NCBI RefSeq assembly: GCF_001465595.2
Contig: NZ_CP013482.1
Span: 1 to 64,000 of the forward strand
Origin: Pandoraea apista
GTDB lineage: Bacteria > Pseudomonadota > Gammaproteobacteria > Burkholderiales > Burkholderiaceae
Length of the DNA: 64,000 nucleotides
Reading direction: 5' to 3'
Under the pieces are notes generated by a model. That model saw nothing but the letters and a program-made list of their open reading frames with translations. It had not been told where the DNA came from and made no database searches. How positions within the stretch are numbered: position 1 is the first letter of the stretch; each line of letters begins with the position of its first letter. This document shows positions 15,637 to 23,838 of the stretch, piece after piece. Made by a program: the position numbers and the translations under genes.

Positions 15637-16011
15637 TTAGCGTGCAGACGGATGCGCCGCGATGTCGGCAGACACTTCGGTCCACTCAACGACGTACCCT
15701 GGAATCTTCCCAGCTTCGTCTCGGCTCTCAGGCTTGTAGACGTGCGTACCGTCCCTCAGCCTCTCCGCGTACATGCAGGCAGCAGCTCGCGTGCGAAGAG
15801 ATCCGATCGACTGCCAATGCCCGCCCATCGCCAGTGGCCGGAACTCGTAGAATTGCGTCCTGCCTATCTCGCGCATCGGTACTTGGCAATGCCAAGCTCC
15901 GTCGAACCACTCCATTCTGACGATGTCGCTCTCCCACAGGCCGGGGACAGCTTTGCCGTCCGAGCCCTTAGAGCGCTTCAACGCGCGCATGGATTCTGGT
16001 TGGATACGCAT
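15637..16011 (-). CDS. Hypothetical protein
   Basis: A 124-residue soluble protein with many aromatic residues (VRMEWFDGAWHCQVP, TQFYEFRPLAMGGHW), suggesting a compact beta-rich fold. The chosen ATG gives MRIQPESM; longer in-frame starts would overlap the upstream gene. No family recognised. Confidence 0.5.
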   Translation of the reverse strand: MRIQPESMRALKRSKGSDGKAVPGLWESDIVRMEWFDGAWHCQVPMREIGRTQFYEFRPLAMGGHWQSIGSLRTRAAACMYAERLRDGTHVYKPESRDEAGKIPGYVVEWTEVSADIAAHPSAR

Positions 16012-16027
16012 GAATTCCCCGATTCGT

Positions 16028-16258
16028 TTAGCTGGCGAAAAAGAACTCGCGAGCGCAGAGAGTGTCCAGCGACTCATCGAGTACCGCACTTGCCGCTTCG
16101 TGCGAGTGTCGGCCATTGGGCCAAACGGTGTCAGGACCGGCGAGAATGCCCTTGGCCCATTCGGCTTGCACGATTGCGTTTTGCAGTGCTTCTTCGTCGG
16201 GATACCACTTGCCGTCGAAACCGAGTGCTTTCACTTCACCGAAGTATCGCGTTTGCAT
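16028..16258 (-). CDS. Hypothetical protein, first gene after a palindromic promoter
   Basis: A 76-residue soluble protein (MQTRYFGEVKALGFDGKWYP) with an excellent ribosome-binding site (GAAGGAGAGCGGCA before ATG). It lies about 50 bases downstream of a promoter whose spacer is a perfect dyad, so it is the likely first gene of the leftward array between 16.3 and 9.3 kb. Function unknown. Confidence 0.6.
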   Translation of the reverse strand: MQTRYFGEVKALGFDGKWYPDEEALQNAIVQAEWAKGILAGPDTVWPNGRHSHEAASAVLDESLDTLCAREFFFAS

Positions 16259-16312
16259 TGCCGCTCTCCTTCTCCGTTGAGACGACGCTGGGATTACTGC
16301 GCTATGTCGCTC

Positions 16313-16341
16313 ATAATATACCCCCATTGGGGGTATATCAA
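16313..16341 (-). promoter_or_regulatory. Promoter with a palindromic operator in its spacer
   Basis: Minus-strand TTGATA and TATTAT are 17 bases apart, an excellent sigma-70 promoter. The spacer is filled by a perfect inverted repeat with arms ATATACCCCC and GGGGGTATAT around a 3-base centre (16316-16338). A protein bound there would block RNA polymerase directly. The adjacent helix-turn-helix gene upstream is a plausible source of the repressor. Confidence 0.65.
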
Positions 16342-16562
16342 GGTGTTTTTGTGCTCCAAAGCAAAATCTCTCGGATGTATGCCCAAACCACATCTGGCAT
16401 CGCCCGGAAGTCACTGGTATTGGCAGGGGCGAGCCACTTGTCGAGGGTCTTGTCAGGCACGCTGATGCGCTTCGCGAACGCGGCGCGCGTCATGCCGAGT
16501 TCGCTCATCGCTTCCCGCAGAAACTCTTGCTGAGCTTGTGTGGTGGCTTTTTTCACTCCCAT
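16338..16562 (-). CDS. Small helix-turn-helix protein (XRE-like)
   Basis: A 74-residue protein whose centre reads MTRAAFAKRISVPDKTLDKWL, a helix-turn-helix of the XRE/Cro kind. It begins at an ATG that overlaps the stop of the recombinase-like gene (TGATG-type junction), so the two are one operon. Its stop codon lies at the edge of the palindromic promoter that drives the next genes. It is therefore a good candidate for the regulator that reads that palindrome. Confidence 0.65.
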   Translation of the reverse strand: MGVKKATTQAQQEFLREAMSELGMTRAAFAKRISVPDKTLDKWLAPANTSDFRAMPDVVWAYIREILLWSTKTP

Positions 16563-17221
16563 CAAATCACTCCACTTACGATCGAAGCCATACGCACAGG
16601 ATCGCTTTCGACCATTTTTTTAACGGCACTCAAACTCGAAACTCCAATCAGTTCCTGAATCAGCTTTAGGCTCCGCCCTTCCCTATGAAGGCGAACCGCA
16701 AAGGTGCGGCGCGCTGCGCTTGCGTTGCCATTAGCGATGCCCGCCTGGTGGTGCAAACGGCGGTAGATCTCAGTCAGCGACTCACACGAATAGCTGACCA
16801 CGCCATTTGGACTCACGCGCTTGGTGAAGGTAAAGGGCGCCCCGTCGCTGGCCAAAAAGAGTGGGCTCTGCGGATCGAGCCCACGATACGCTGCACGTAG
16901 AATCGTTACGCCTTGACGTGTCTCCTTTCGGTGAGCGAGATAGGCGTCAATGACCTCGCGGACTTTCGGACTGGAGAAGAACAGCGGCCTTGCTTTCCCA
17001 TTGAAAGCGATCTCAGCCCGAACGGTTGAATGCACCCTGACTTCACCATTCTCGAGAAGGTAGTCCTCTACGGTCAGCTTGGCTGTTTCGTTGGGTGCGA
17101 GCCCGGTCCCGTACGCGATGAGCAGCAACGCGACGTCGCGCTCCTTGGCATGGCCAGTGACAGCGGCGACCTTTCGCGCGTGCCGAATCTGATGTTCTTC
17201 AATAACGGCGGCTTTTGCCAT
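16562..17221 (-). CDS. Tyrosine-recombinase-like protein, catalytic residues degenerate
   Basis: A 219-residue protein with the fold pattern of phage-integrase catalytic domains: an early LLIAYGTGLAPNETAKLTVEDY segment, a middle beta region, and ASAARRTFAVRLHREG with LIQELIGVSSLSAVKKMVE at the end. The first catalytic Arg position (usually GLRxxE) reads GLAPNE. The usual H-x-x-R box is SAARR. The final nucleophile Tyr region reads KKMVESD with no Tyr. So recombination activity is doubtful and a DNA-binding or regulatory role is more likely. It has no N-terminal core-binding domain. Confidence 0.65.
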   Translation of the reverse strand: MAKAAVIEEHQIRHARKVAAVTGHAKERDVALLLIAYGTGLAPNETAKLTVEDYLLENGEVRVHSTVRAEIAFNGKARPLFFSSPKVREVIDAYLAHRKETRQGVTILRAAYRGLDPQSPLFLASDGAPFTFTKRVSPNGVVSYSCESLTEIYRRLHHQAGIANGNASAARRTFAVRLHREGRSLKLIQELIGVSSLSAVKKMVESDPVRMASIVSGVI

Positions 17222-17337
17222 CCTGTAATGCACTCCGGATGAGTTGTATTACGAGGAAGTATGTGAGGCGCGATCGTAAAACGCAAGCTGAGGACGCGCC
17301 ATTTCTACCGTCCTCGGAAAATCGCGCCGGCACAAAA

Positions 17338-17363
17338 AAGGGGCCGAACGCTGTCGGCCCCTT
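17338..17363 (-). terminator. Intrinsic terminator of the traC operon
   Basis: A perfect 10-bp stem (AAGGGGCCGA / TCGGCCCCTT, 6-base loop) is followed on the minus strand by a run of six T residues. It stands 27 bases after the traC stop and marks the end of the leftward Tra1 operon. Confidence 0.9.
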
Positions 17364-17389
17364 GTTAATGCTGCGAGGTTGATCAGGCG

Positions 17390-20300
17390 TTACATCTTAA
17401 TCCCTCGTGCTTTCTTAACCCCCTGGTTGTTTTCTTGCTGACGCTCGGCAACCGCGCGCTCAATGACTGGTCGCAACTGACGTCGCACTCCATCGCGGCC
17501 TGCCTCGCTTCGCATAGCGAGATCGTTCCAATCGGTGAATTTCTTCATCCCGTCGATCGCACGCCGCTGCTCCGTCGAAAGATTGGTTTTAACGTCATCC
17601 AGCGTTTTTCCGCTCATAAGGACGTAACCGTCTTCCGCATCCAGCCGACGTTTGTGTTCACGCCATGACTCGGGTGTCACTGGCGGAATCCCTTCGGGGT
17701 ACTTCGCCTCTGCGTCAGGGAAGATCGGGAACAATACGGTCCCGCCTACTTCTTCGGCTGCGGCCAACGCCTTTTCTCTGCCAGGGTTCTTGCCGACTGT
17801 CATCGTCACGTGTCGATCGTCGTCGCCGGCGAATAAAATTGGCGTGTCGGGAAACTTGGCTTTCAGCGCCTTAGCGACGGGTGCGAGGTTGCCAGCGTCA
17901 AACGCTGAGATCGATTGAACACCCAGACCCGCAAGCTCCCTGTCTACGGTGTCCATCGTCGCGTAGCCCTCGCCTATCACGAACGCTTTCGCTTTCGCCA
18001 GGGATGCGTAACCGTTTAGCGCGTGAAAGCAGCCCTCCTTTCTCGAATCCGATACGAACAGCTTCTCGCCCTTCGGATTAATCGACTGCATCGTCCATAC
18101 CTTGCCATCTACGTCGTACGCGGGGACATAGGTTGTCCCGCTGGAGTCTTTCAAGACAAATTCACGCGCAAGCGCGCCTTTTGCTTCCAAGTACGGCGTG
18201 GCCGTCGTTATCGGTGTCAGCTTGCCAATTCGCTCTGAGACCTTCGACGCTGTCAGCTCGTAAGCCGCTTGGCGCTCGGCCTCAAATTCTTTTCGCCGTT
18301 GTTCGGCCTCTGCCAAGACCGCAGCCAACTCAGCGCCATCAAAGCTATAACCCTTCGCCTTCCATTTGGCCTGCGCTCCGGTACGATTGTTCATCGCGAA
18401 TCCTGCCGGCCGCGTTCCCTCAAGGTGGCCGACATAGAAAATCGAGCGGTCTGCGGATCCAGGCTTATCGTCCGTGGCACGCACCCTGTGCTTCTTCCCA
18501 TCCATCAAAGGGTGGAACCCCTTGATTTTCGGGTCGTACTCGGACAAATCGGCGTCCATGCTGCGGAGAAAGTCCGAAAACTCCTCCCGAGGATCCTTCG
18601 CCGGCCCCTGCTCAAGCGGCACATTTTCTGGCTTCCACCGCGCGAGCTTCGATACGTCAGCCCCAGAGCCGACGTACCAGGAACCGGCCCGCTTATCCCA
18701 CTTCGCGCCGGCCGCACGAGCCTCCTCGCGGTCGTCATACGGCACAGCCAGGTAGACGCGATGGTTTTGGTCTGGCGTGCGAGAAGGCTGTTGCGATGGT
18801 TGCTGCGCGGCACCTTCGGCTGCTCCTGCGGCTGGAATCCACTTGGAAAACGCATTAGCGTCAACGCCAGGGGGCACGTACCACGATGACGCGCCTCTGT
18901 CCCACTTGGCTCCCAGCGCCTTCGCTTCGTTCTTCTGTTTGTACGGTACGTCCAGGTACGTCAACCCTTCGCGTTGGGGAGTAGCGTCGGGCGTAGGTAC
19001 GTCGCCATCACTCAGGCTCGCTATGGCCTGTGCCTCCTGTGCTTCACGCACGAAACCCGGAATCTTGCCCACACGGTCGGCCAGCATCTGCGCTTCGTCC
19101 TGAGATGCCACATCCGCGATCCAGGTGTGCGTGCCGTCAGAGTCCTGGGCATAGACGCCCCAAAATTCCGGCGCGTCACCCTCGCCAGCCGCCCTTACGA
19201 AGCGCTCACCATCGTCTTCAACTTCGACGCAGCCTTGCACCTGCAATCGGCCGGTCCAACCCGCCGGCAACGCTACACCAATGCTGTCCTTGGAGACGGT
19301 CTCAAAATCGGCGTCTGCAAGCTGGCCGGCGTCGAACTGCTGATACGCTCCAGCAACTTTGCGCAGCGCATCCTCGCTGATGTTCACATCGCCATCAAAC
19401 GCCTTCACGATCTCCTCCTTGTCAGGGTCAATGCCCATCATCTGCACGCCTTGTTTCGGCGACACTTCTTCAACCGGCTCCTGCCCTGACGTCAAATCTT
19501 GAGCGATCTCTTGCTTCTGCTCCAACCCCAGGATGTATTCCTGGATTTTCTCGGCATCGGCTGCTGCGCGGAAAATCTCCATCGAATCGTCTCGCAAGAC
19601 CTTTATCCACGACTTCACATACGCGGCGTGCTGCCCCGGATCGTAGCCGATGCCCAACTCATCGCCCAGGATCATGCTCGCGATTTCGGCGCGCAACTCC
19701 TCTTTGGCGTATCCCTCGCTGCCGAACGGATGCGCGAGATCCCGGCCCAAGCGCGACTCATGCCCCGTCCAGTGCCCCAATTCATGCAATGCGGTCGCGT
19801 AATACCCGGCCGGTTCAGCAAACCGCGACTTATCTGGCATGTGAATGTCGTCACTGGACGGCCTGTAGAACGCGCCATTGCCTCCGTGATGAATCCGGGC
19901 GCCGGATGCTTTCAAGACCCGCTCGGCCCGCTGTAGGGCCGGAGAATCGCCCTCATGATCGCCCCCGAGGCTGGGCACCTTCGTCACGCGGTCCATCTCG
20001 GGCATTCCGTCGATCTGTTCCCCATTGAACACGACCGCTGTGAAAACGCGCGGCCGTTCAAGCTTCACCTGCACCTTGACTGGCTCGCCGGCTTGGTCGC
20101 GAACGATTTCGCCTTTTGCGTCACGTTTGACTTCTTCGTCCGAGAACTTCCAATACTGGATCGGCGTACCGCGCTCCCCGCGACGGACTTGCGCACCGAC
20201 CGACGTAGCCTGCTTGTACGTAAGCCATCGCGTATCGCTTCGCCCTTGAGCCATCAAGAACATCGCGTTGATACCTCGATAGCGCTTTCCGGTTGTTGGG

Positions 20301-20431
20301 TTGTGCGGAAGAAATGTCGACGGCTCGCCCGGCGACCAAGGGCGCTGCCAGGGGGCCACGCCGCGCTCAAGCTGGGCGATCAACGTTTCCGCGACCTGCT
20401 CGTGGAACGGACGTTTCTTCGGTTCAGTCAT
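17390..20431 (-). CDS. traC: TraC: plasmid DNA primase with ArdC-type N-terminus
   Basis: A 1,013-residue protein matching RK2 TraC in position and size. Residues about 5-290 form the ArdC-like antirestriction region (PFHEQVAETLIAQLERG), with a zinc-protease-like ALHELGHWTGHESRLG. Two short repeats of the same module follow near the middle (YLDVPYKQKNEAKALGAKWD and YLAVPYDDREEARAAGAKWD). The C-terminal half holds a Toprim-type primase core (FVIGEGYATMDTV and ILFAGDDDRHVTM). TraC is transferred with the DNA and primes complementary-strand synthesis in the recipient; ArdC domains protect incoming DNA from restriction. The start overlaps the upstream gene by 8 bases. It is last in the operon. 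Confidence 0.92.
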   Translation of the reverse strand: MTEPKKRPFHEQVAETLIAQLERGVAPWQRPWSPGEPSTFLPHNPTTGKRYRGINAMFLMAQGRSDTRWLTYKQATSVGAQVRRGERGTPIQYWKFSDEEVKRDAKGEIVRDQAGEPVKVQVKLERPRVFTAVVFNGEQIDGMPEMDRVTKVPSLGGDHEGDSPALQRAERVLKASGARIHHGGNGAFYRPSSDDIHMPDKSRFAEPAGYYATALHELGHWTGHESRLGRDLAHPFGSEGYAKEELRAEIASMILGDELGIGYDPGQHAAYVKSWIKVLRDDSMEIFRAAADAEKIQEYILGLEQKQEIAQDLTSGQEPVEEVSPKQGVQMMGIDPDKEEIVKAFDGDVNISEDALRKVAGAYQQFDAGQLADADFETVSKDSIGVALPAGWTGRLQVQGCVEVEDDGERFVRAAGEGDAPEFWGVYAQDSDGTHTWIADVASQDEAQMLADRVGKIPGFVREAQEAQAIASLSDGDVPTPDATPQREGLTYLDVPYKQKNEAKALGAKWDRGASSWYVPPGVDANAFSKWIPAAGAAEGAAQQPSQQPSRTPDQNHRVYLAVPYDDREEARAAGAKWDKRAGSWYVGSGADVSKLARWKPENVPLEQGPAKDPREEFSDFLRSMDADLSEYDPKIKGFHPLMDGKKHRVRATDDKPGSADRSIFYVGHLEGTRPAGFAMNNRTGAQAKWKAKGYSFDGAELAAVLAEAEQRRKEFEAERQAAYELTASKVSERIGKLTPITTATPYLEAKGALAREFVLKDSSGTTYVPAYDVDGKVWTMQSINPKGEKLFVSDSRKEGCFHALNGYASLAKAKAFVIGEGYATMDTVDRELAGLGVQSISAFDAGNLAPVAKALKAKFPDTPILFAGDDDRHVTMTVGKNPGREKALAAAEEVGGTVLFPIFPDAEAKYPEGIPPVTPESWREHKRRLDAEDGYVLMSGKTLDDVKTNLSTEQRRAIDGMKKFTDWNDLAMRSEAGRDGVRRQLRPVIERAVAERQQENNQGVKKARGIKM

Positions 20432-20945
20432 GGCGGCCCCCTTCGAGTTCGACGAAGCCCGCGCGGCCGGAATCATAGGCGTCCTCGACCCAAGCGAAGT
20501 GGAATACCTTGGCGTTGGCTACGGTCAGCAGGCGGGCGCGCAATCCCGCGAACGACAACGGCAGCGTTCGGATAACTCCAGACAGGGAGATAGGCGTGAT
20601 CGAGCTGCCCACGGGTAGCTGCGTGGCCGCGTGGCTCAAAGCGATGGCGAACCACGGCACCAGGTCACTGTTCGGTCCAGCAATGCGACGTGCGACGGCA
20701 GCTTCGGTGAGGTGGTCGGGATCCGCCAGCAGCACAACCAGGTCGACGACCGTATCGAGCGCGTCGGAATCCGACAACGCGTCTTCGTGGAACGCCCCCG
20801 CATGCTCCGCTTCAATCGGGTCAAATTCCGCTTGCACGCCGGGTTGATAGGCGTCGGTCAGCTTGTCCGACACGGCGGACGATCTGACCCAGGGGCGAAC
20901 GCTGGCGCCCTCATCCAGAGACGCGAATTGGTCAATTGAGTGCAT
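20424..20945 (-). CDS. TraD-position hypothetical protein
   Basis: A 173-residue protein lying between traE and traC, the place of traD in RK2. It has no membrane segment and no motif I recognise; the sequence is rich in Asp, Ala and Val. AAGGAG lies 8 bases before the ATG, just inside the end of topB. The position suggests a DNA-transfer accessory role, but sequence similarity to TraD could not be tested here. Confidence 0.6.
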   Translation of the reverse strand: MHSIDQFASLDEGASVRPWVRSSAVSDKLTDAYQPGVQAEFDPIEAEHAGAFHEDALSDSDALDTVVDLVVLLADPDHLTEAAVARRIAGPNSDLVPWFAIALSHAATQLPVGSSITPISLSGVIRTLPLSFAGLRARLLTVANAKVFHFAWVEDAYDSGRAGFVELEGGRHD

Positions 20946-20947
20946 TG

Positions 20948-22981
20948 TCACTTCTCCTTACGCTGTGCCACGTTGTAGTTTGGTCGTCCCTTGACGTCTG
21001 GATATGTCTGGTTACAGGCGGGATAGCCGCTGCATGACCAGAAGAACTTACCGGGCTGTTTGCCAGCACGACGACTAAGCCCCTTCCCACAGACTCCGCA
21101 CTTAAAGGCTGACGACACGGCGGCTGCGGCTGGTGCTCCTGCCACTTTGATCGCCCCGGAATTGGCCGTGATGACGAGGCCGCGCACCAGGTCGGCTTGC
21201 TTGTTGACGAACTCGTCGACGGAGCTATTGCCGCCCTGAATCGACTTCAACATTCGTTCAAACAGGGCTGTCAGGACAGGGCTACGCACAATCTCAGGAA
21301 GGGCATCATGTACGCCGCGCCCCAACGGCGTGCTCACGATAGCCTTGCCCTTCACTTCCAGGTACTTGCGTTCCTTCAATTCGGTAATCGTCGACGCTTG
21401 CGTTGCCGCCGTTCCAATGCCCTCCCCATCGCGCAGTAATTTCTTCTGCTCGGGATCTGCAACGTATTTGTGGATGTTCTCCATCGCCTTACGCAACGTC
21501 CCCTCGTTGAACCGGGGCGGGGCCTTCGTCTTGGAGTCAATCCGCTTCGCGCCTGCGCATGCCACAGCATCACCCTTCTTCACTGCCGGCAGAATCTGTT
21601 CCGCGTCGTCGTCCACATCGCCATACACGACGTACCAACCCGGACGTGTAATTTCACGCCCCTGCGCGACAAATTTCTGCTCGGCCAACTCGACGGTGAT
21701 ATTGGTGGTCTTGTACTCGTGCCGGGGGTAGAACTGCGCAATGTAGGCACGCACGATTAGGTCGTAGATATTGCGCTGCATGTCGGTGAGTCCGGCCATG
21801 CTGCCCTTGTGCATCGTCGGGATGATGCCGTGGTGGACGGGTGCCTTCGCGGTATTCCACGTATCAGACCGAATCGACAAATCTGCGCCATCAATGAGGT
21901 CAGCCATTTCGGGATAAACCATACGAATCGCGGCCATTACCTCCGGGGCGTCTGCAAACTGCGTCTCGGGCAGGTAGCCGCTGTCCGTGCGAGGGTACGT
22001 TGTGAGCGAAAGCCCCGGATCATAAAGTTGCTGGCAGGTGTTCAGCACGTCATCGGCTGAATATCCCCACTTCCCTGCGGCAGCAAGGGTGATGTCCGAA
22101 AGCGAATACGTGAGCGGGTGATTTCGCTTGCCCGGTGTCTGACTGAACTCGGAAACCGTCGACGATTGGCCGGCGACGGCTTTCACCACGGCGTCGGCAA
22201 CGGACGCATCTACTAACCGGCCTTCGGTGTCGGTGCCGACCTGATCGTCGGCCATGATCCACTCTGCGACGAATGCTCCCGACTTGTGTGCGAACGCCGC
22301 TTCGACTTTGAAGTATGGAACGGGCTTAAACGCCTCAATCTCACGATCGCGAGTCACGACAAGCGACAGCGTTGGTGACTGTACGCGCCCCGCCGTCACC
22401 AATGCGCGCGAGCCGCCCCGTTGTGCCGCCAAAGTGTAGGCACGGCTGACGTTCATGCCGATCAACCAGTCGCCCCGCGCTCGCGCCGTCGCCGACTTTC
22501 CGTGCCCAGCGTATTCCGCGTTGTCCTTCAATGCGGCAAGCCCACGCTGAATGCTCACCGTGTCGGTGGCGTTCACCCAGTAGCGGATTACAGGCGCAGC
22601 GCAATCGAAATGCCGCAAGACGTTGTCGACCAGCGCCTGACCTTCGGCATCTGGATCACCTGCATGGACGATCACGTCCGCTTTTCGTACCAGTTGCCCG
22701 ATGGCGGCAAGCTGGTCGGCGTACTCGTCCTTCGGTTTCATCACCCATTGCTGCGGGATGATCGGCAGGTCCTCAACGCGCCAGATTTTCTTTCCAGATG
22801 CGTTACGCGGCGCATCAGCCGCTGTGTACTCGTCTGGCTCGACCAATTCGAGCATGTGGCCGATGCACCAAGTCACCATATCTGCACCGCACTCGATGTA
22901 GCCTCGGCCCTTTCCTGTAACTCCCAATTCGCCCGCGATTGCTTTGGCGACTGACGGCTTCTCAGCGATGAACAATCTCAA
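20948..22981 (-). CDS. topB: TraE: DNA topoisomerase III
   Basis: A 677-residue type IA topoisomerase, the TraE equivalent of IncP plasmids. It begins with the Toprim metal-binding fold (MRLFIAEKPSVAKAIAGELG). The catalytic tyrosine lies in LSLTTYPRTDSGYLPE. The C-terminus has a zinc-binding module (FKCGVCGKGLSRR and WSCSGYPACNQTYPD). It cuts and passes single strands and can separate replicated or transferred DNA. It uses a TTG start with GAAGGAG upstream, and that TTG overlaps the previous stop (TTGA), so translation is coupled to the small gene before it. Confidence 0.95.
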   Translation of the reverse strand: MRLFIAEKPSVAKAIAGELGVTGKGRGYIECGADMVTWCIGHMLELVEPDEYTAADAPRNASGKKIWRVEDLPIIPQQWVMKPKDEYADQLAAIGQLVRKADVIVHAGDPDAEGQALVDNVLRHFDCAAPVIRYWVNATDTVSIQRGLAALKDNAEYAGHGKSATARARGDWLIGMNVSRAYTLAAQRGGSRALVTAGRVQSPTLSLVVTRDREIEAFKPVPYFKVEAAFAHKSGAFVAEWIMADDQVGTDTEGRLVDASVADAVVKAVAGQSSTVSEFSQTPGKRNHPLTYSLSDITLAAAGKWGYSADDVLNTCQQLYDPGLSLTTYPRTDSGYLPETQFADAPEVMAAIRMVYPEMADLIDGADLSIRSDTWNTAKAPVHHGIIPTMHKGSMAGLTDMQRNIYDLIVRAYIAQFYPRHEYKTTNITVELAEQKFVAQGREITRPGWYVVYGDVDDDAEQILPAVKKGDAVACAGAKRIDSKTKAPPRFNEGTLRKAMENIHKYVADPEQKKLLRDGEGIGTAATQASTITELKERKYLEVKGKAIVSTPLGRGVHDALPEIVRSPVLTALFERMLKSIQGGNSSVDEFVNKQADLVRGLVITANSGAIKVAGAPAAAAVSSAFKCGVCGKGLSRRAGKQPGKFFWSCSGYPACNQTYPDVKGRPNYNVAQRKEK

Positions 22982-23280
22982 TTCGATTCTCCTTCTCGTG
23001 CGTTTCGACGATGCCCCAGCGAGGGCATCGGTCGCGGAAAGCGATACATGGGACGGCTTTGCGTCGTCTCACCAACTGCTGCGTGGAGTTGCACCAGGAA
23101 CTCGTCCGTGGACCGAATCCAACCCTCGACCCACGGACACCGAACCATTAGATCCGGCGCGTAATCCAGCAGGAACTCCAACAGTTCTCTGTTCTCGTCG
23201 ATTCGTTTGTGGATTCCGCTTTGCTCGCGGTCGACGACGCCGCGAATGCGATGAAGTGTGCGGTTAGGAAACAGGTTCAT
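22978..23280 (-). CDS. Hypothetical protein in the tra operon
   Basis: A 100-residue soluble protein between traF and traE, with helical content (GIHKRIDENRELLEFLLDYA) and a basic tail. I know of no RK2 gene at this exact place. It overlaps topB by 4 bases and lies 9 bases after traF, so it belongs to the Tra1 operon. Function unknown. Confidence 0.6.
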   Translation of the reverse strand: MNLFPNRTLHRIRGVVDREQSGIHKRIDENRELLEFLLDYAPDLMVRCPWVEGWIRSTDEFLVQLHAAVGETTQSRPMYRFPRPMPSLGHRRNAREGESN

Positions 23281-23289
23281 GTCGTTCGC

Positions 23290-23838
23290 TCACCAAGTTA
23301 GAACCGGCTTGATTACGGCTTCAATTTGGTCTGTCGACAAAGGGCCAAAATAGCGCCCGTCAAACGAAGCCGGGTTAATGTCGGTCATCAACAGAAAGTC
23401 CCGCGCGCCAAGGGTGTAATGCGCGCCGATGAGACTCGGCAGACGACGACCGTGTGCGTCGGCCCCGATGGGAGCGGAATGCGGTAGAAGCGTGCCGTTG
23501 ACGATCACGCCCTGCGGGGCGATTTCAACGGAATCACCTTTAGCGGCTAAAATCCGCTTCATCATCTGACCGAGGCCACCAGGGCAGAAACCGGCGTCGA
23601 TATAGCCCCGCTTGAGTGCAGCGAAAAACAGATCTCGTGCGGGAGGACAGAAGATGACGTAATCCCCTTTCACGGCGCTTTCCGTCGTAACTCGGTAGAC
23701 ACCGACACGGATGCTCTCGGAAGTGTTGACCCGGTATCCCGCCATGTACATGAGGGACACACCAACAAGTCCCAAAGTCGCGCCAATAATTGCCGCACGA
23801 CTCACGCGAGTCATGACACATCGATTAAACCGACTCAT
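23290..23838 (-). CDS. traF: TraF: conjugative pilin-maturation protease
   Basis: A 182-residue membrane-bound serine protease of the signal-peptidase-like TraF family. After one N-terminal membrane segment it has NTSESIRVGVYRV (the Ser nucleophile region) and MMKRILAAKGDSVEI (the general-base Lys), in the normal order. In RP4 TraF cuts TrbC and joins its ends to form the cyclic pilin; the TrbC-like prepilin is encoded at 41.9 kb. It overlaps traG by 4 bases. A KorB operator sequence lies inside the coding region. Confidence 0.9.
   Translation of the reverse strand: MSRFNRCVMTRVSRAAIIGATLGLVGVSLMYMAGYRVNTSESIRVGVYRVTTESAVKGDYVIFCPPARDLFFAALKRGYIDAGFCPGGLGQMMKRILAAKGDSVEIAPQGVIVNGTLLPHSAPIGADAHGRRLPSLIGAHYTLGARDFLLMTDINPASFDGRYFGPLSTDQIEAVIKPVLTW
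23539..23551. promoter_or_regulatory. KorB operator inside traF
   Basis: TTTAGCGGCTAAA, an exact match to the 13-bp KorB operator of RK2 (TTTAGCSGCTAAA). It is intragenic, far from any obvious promoter, so it may act as a long-range KorB loading site rather than a local operator. Confidence 0.85.

Noticed and set aside
16338..16565. Longer starts for several small genes (for example TTG or GTG codons upstream)
   Set aside because: The chosen ATG codons have better ribosome-binding sites or fit overlaps with the neighbouring stop codons.
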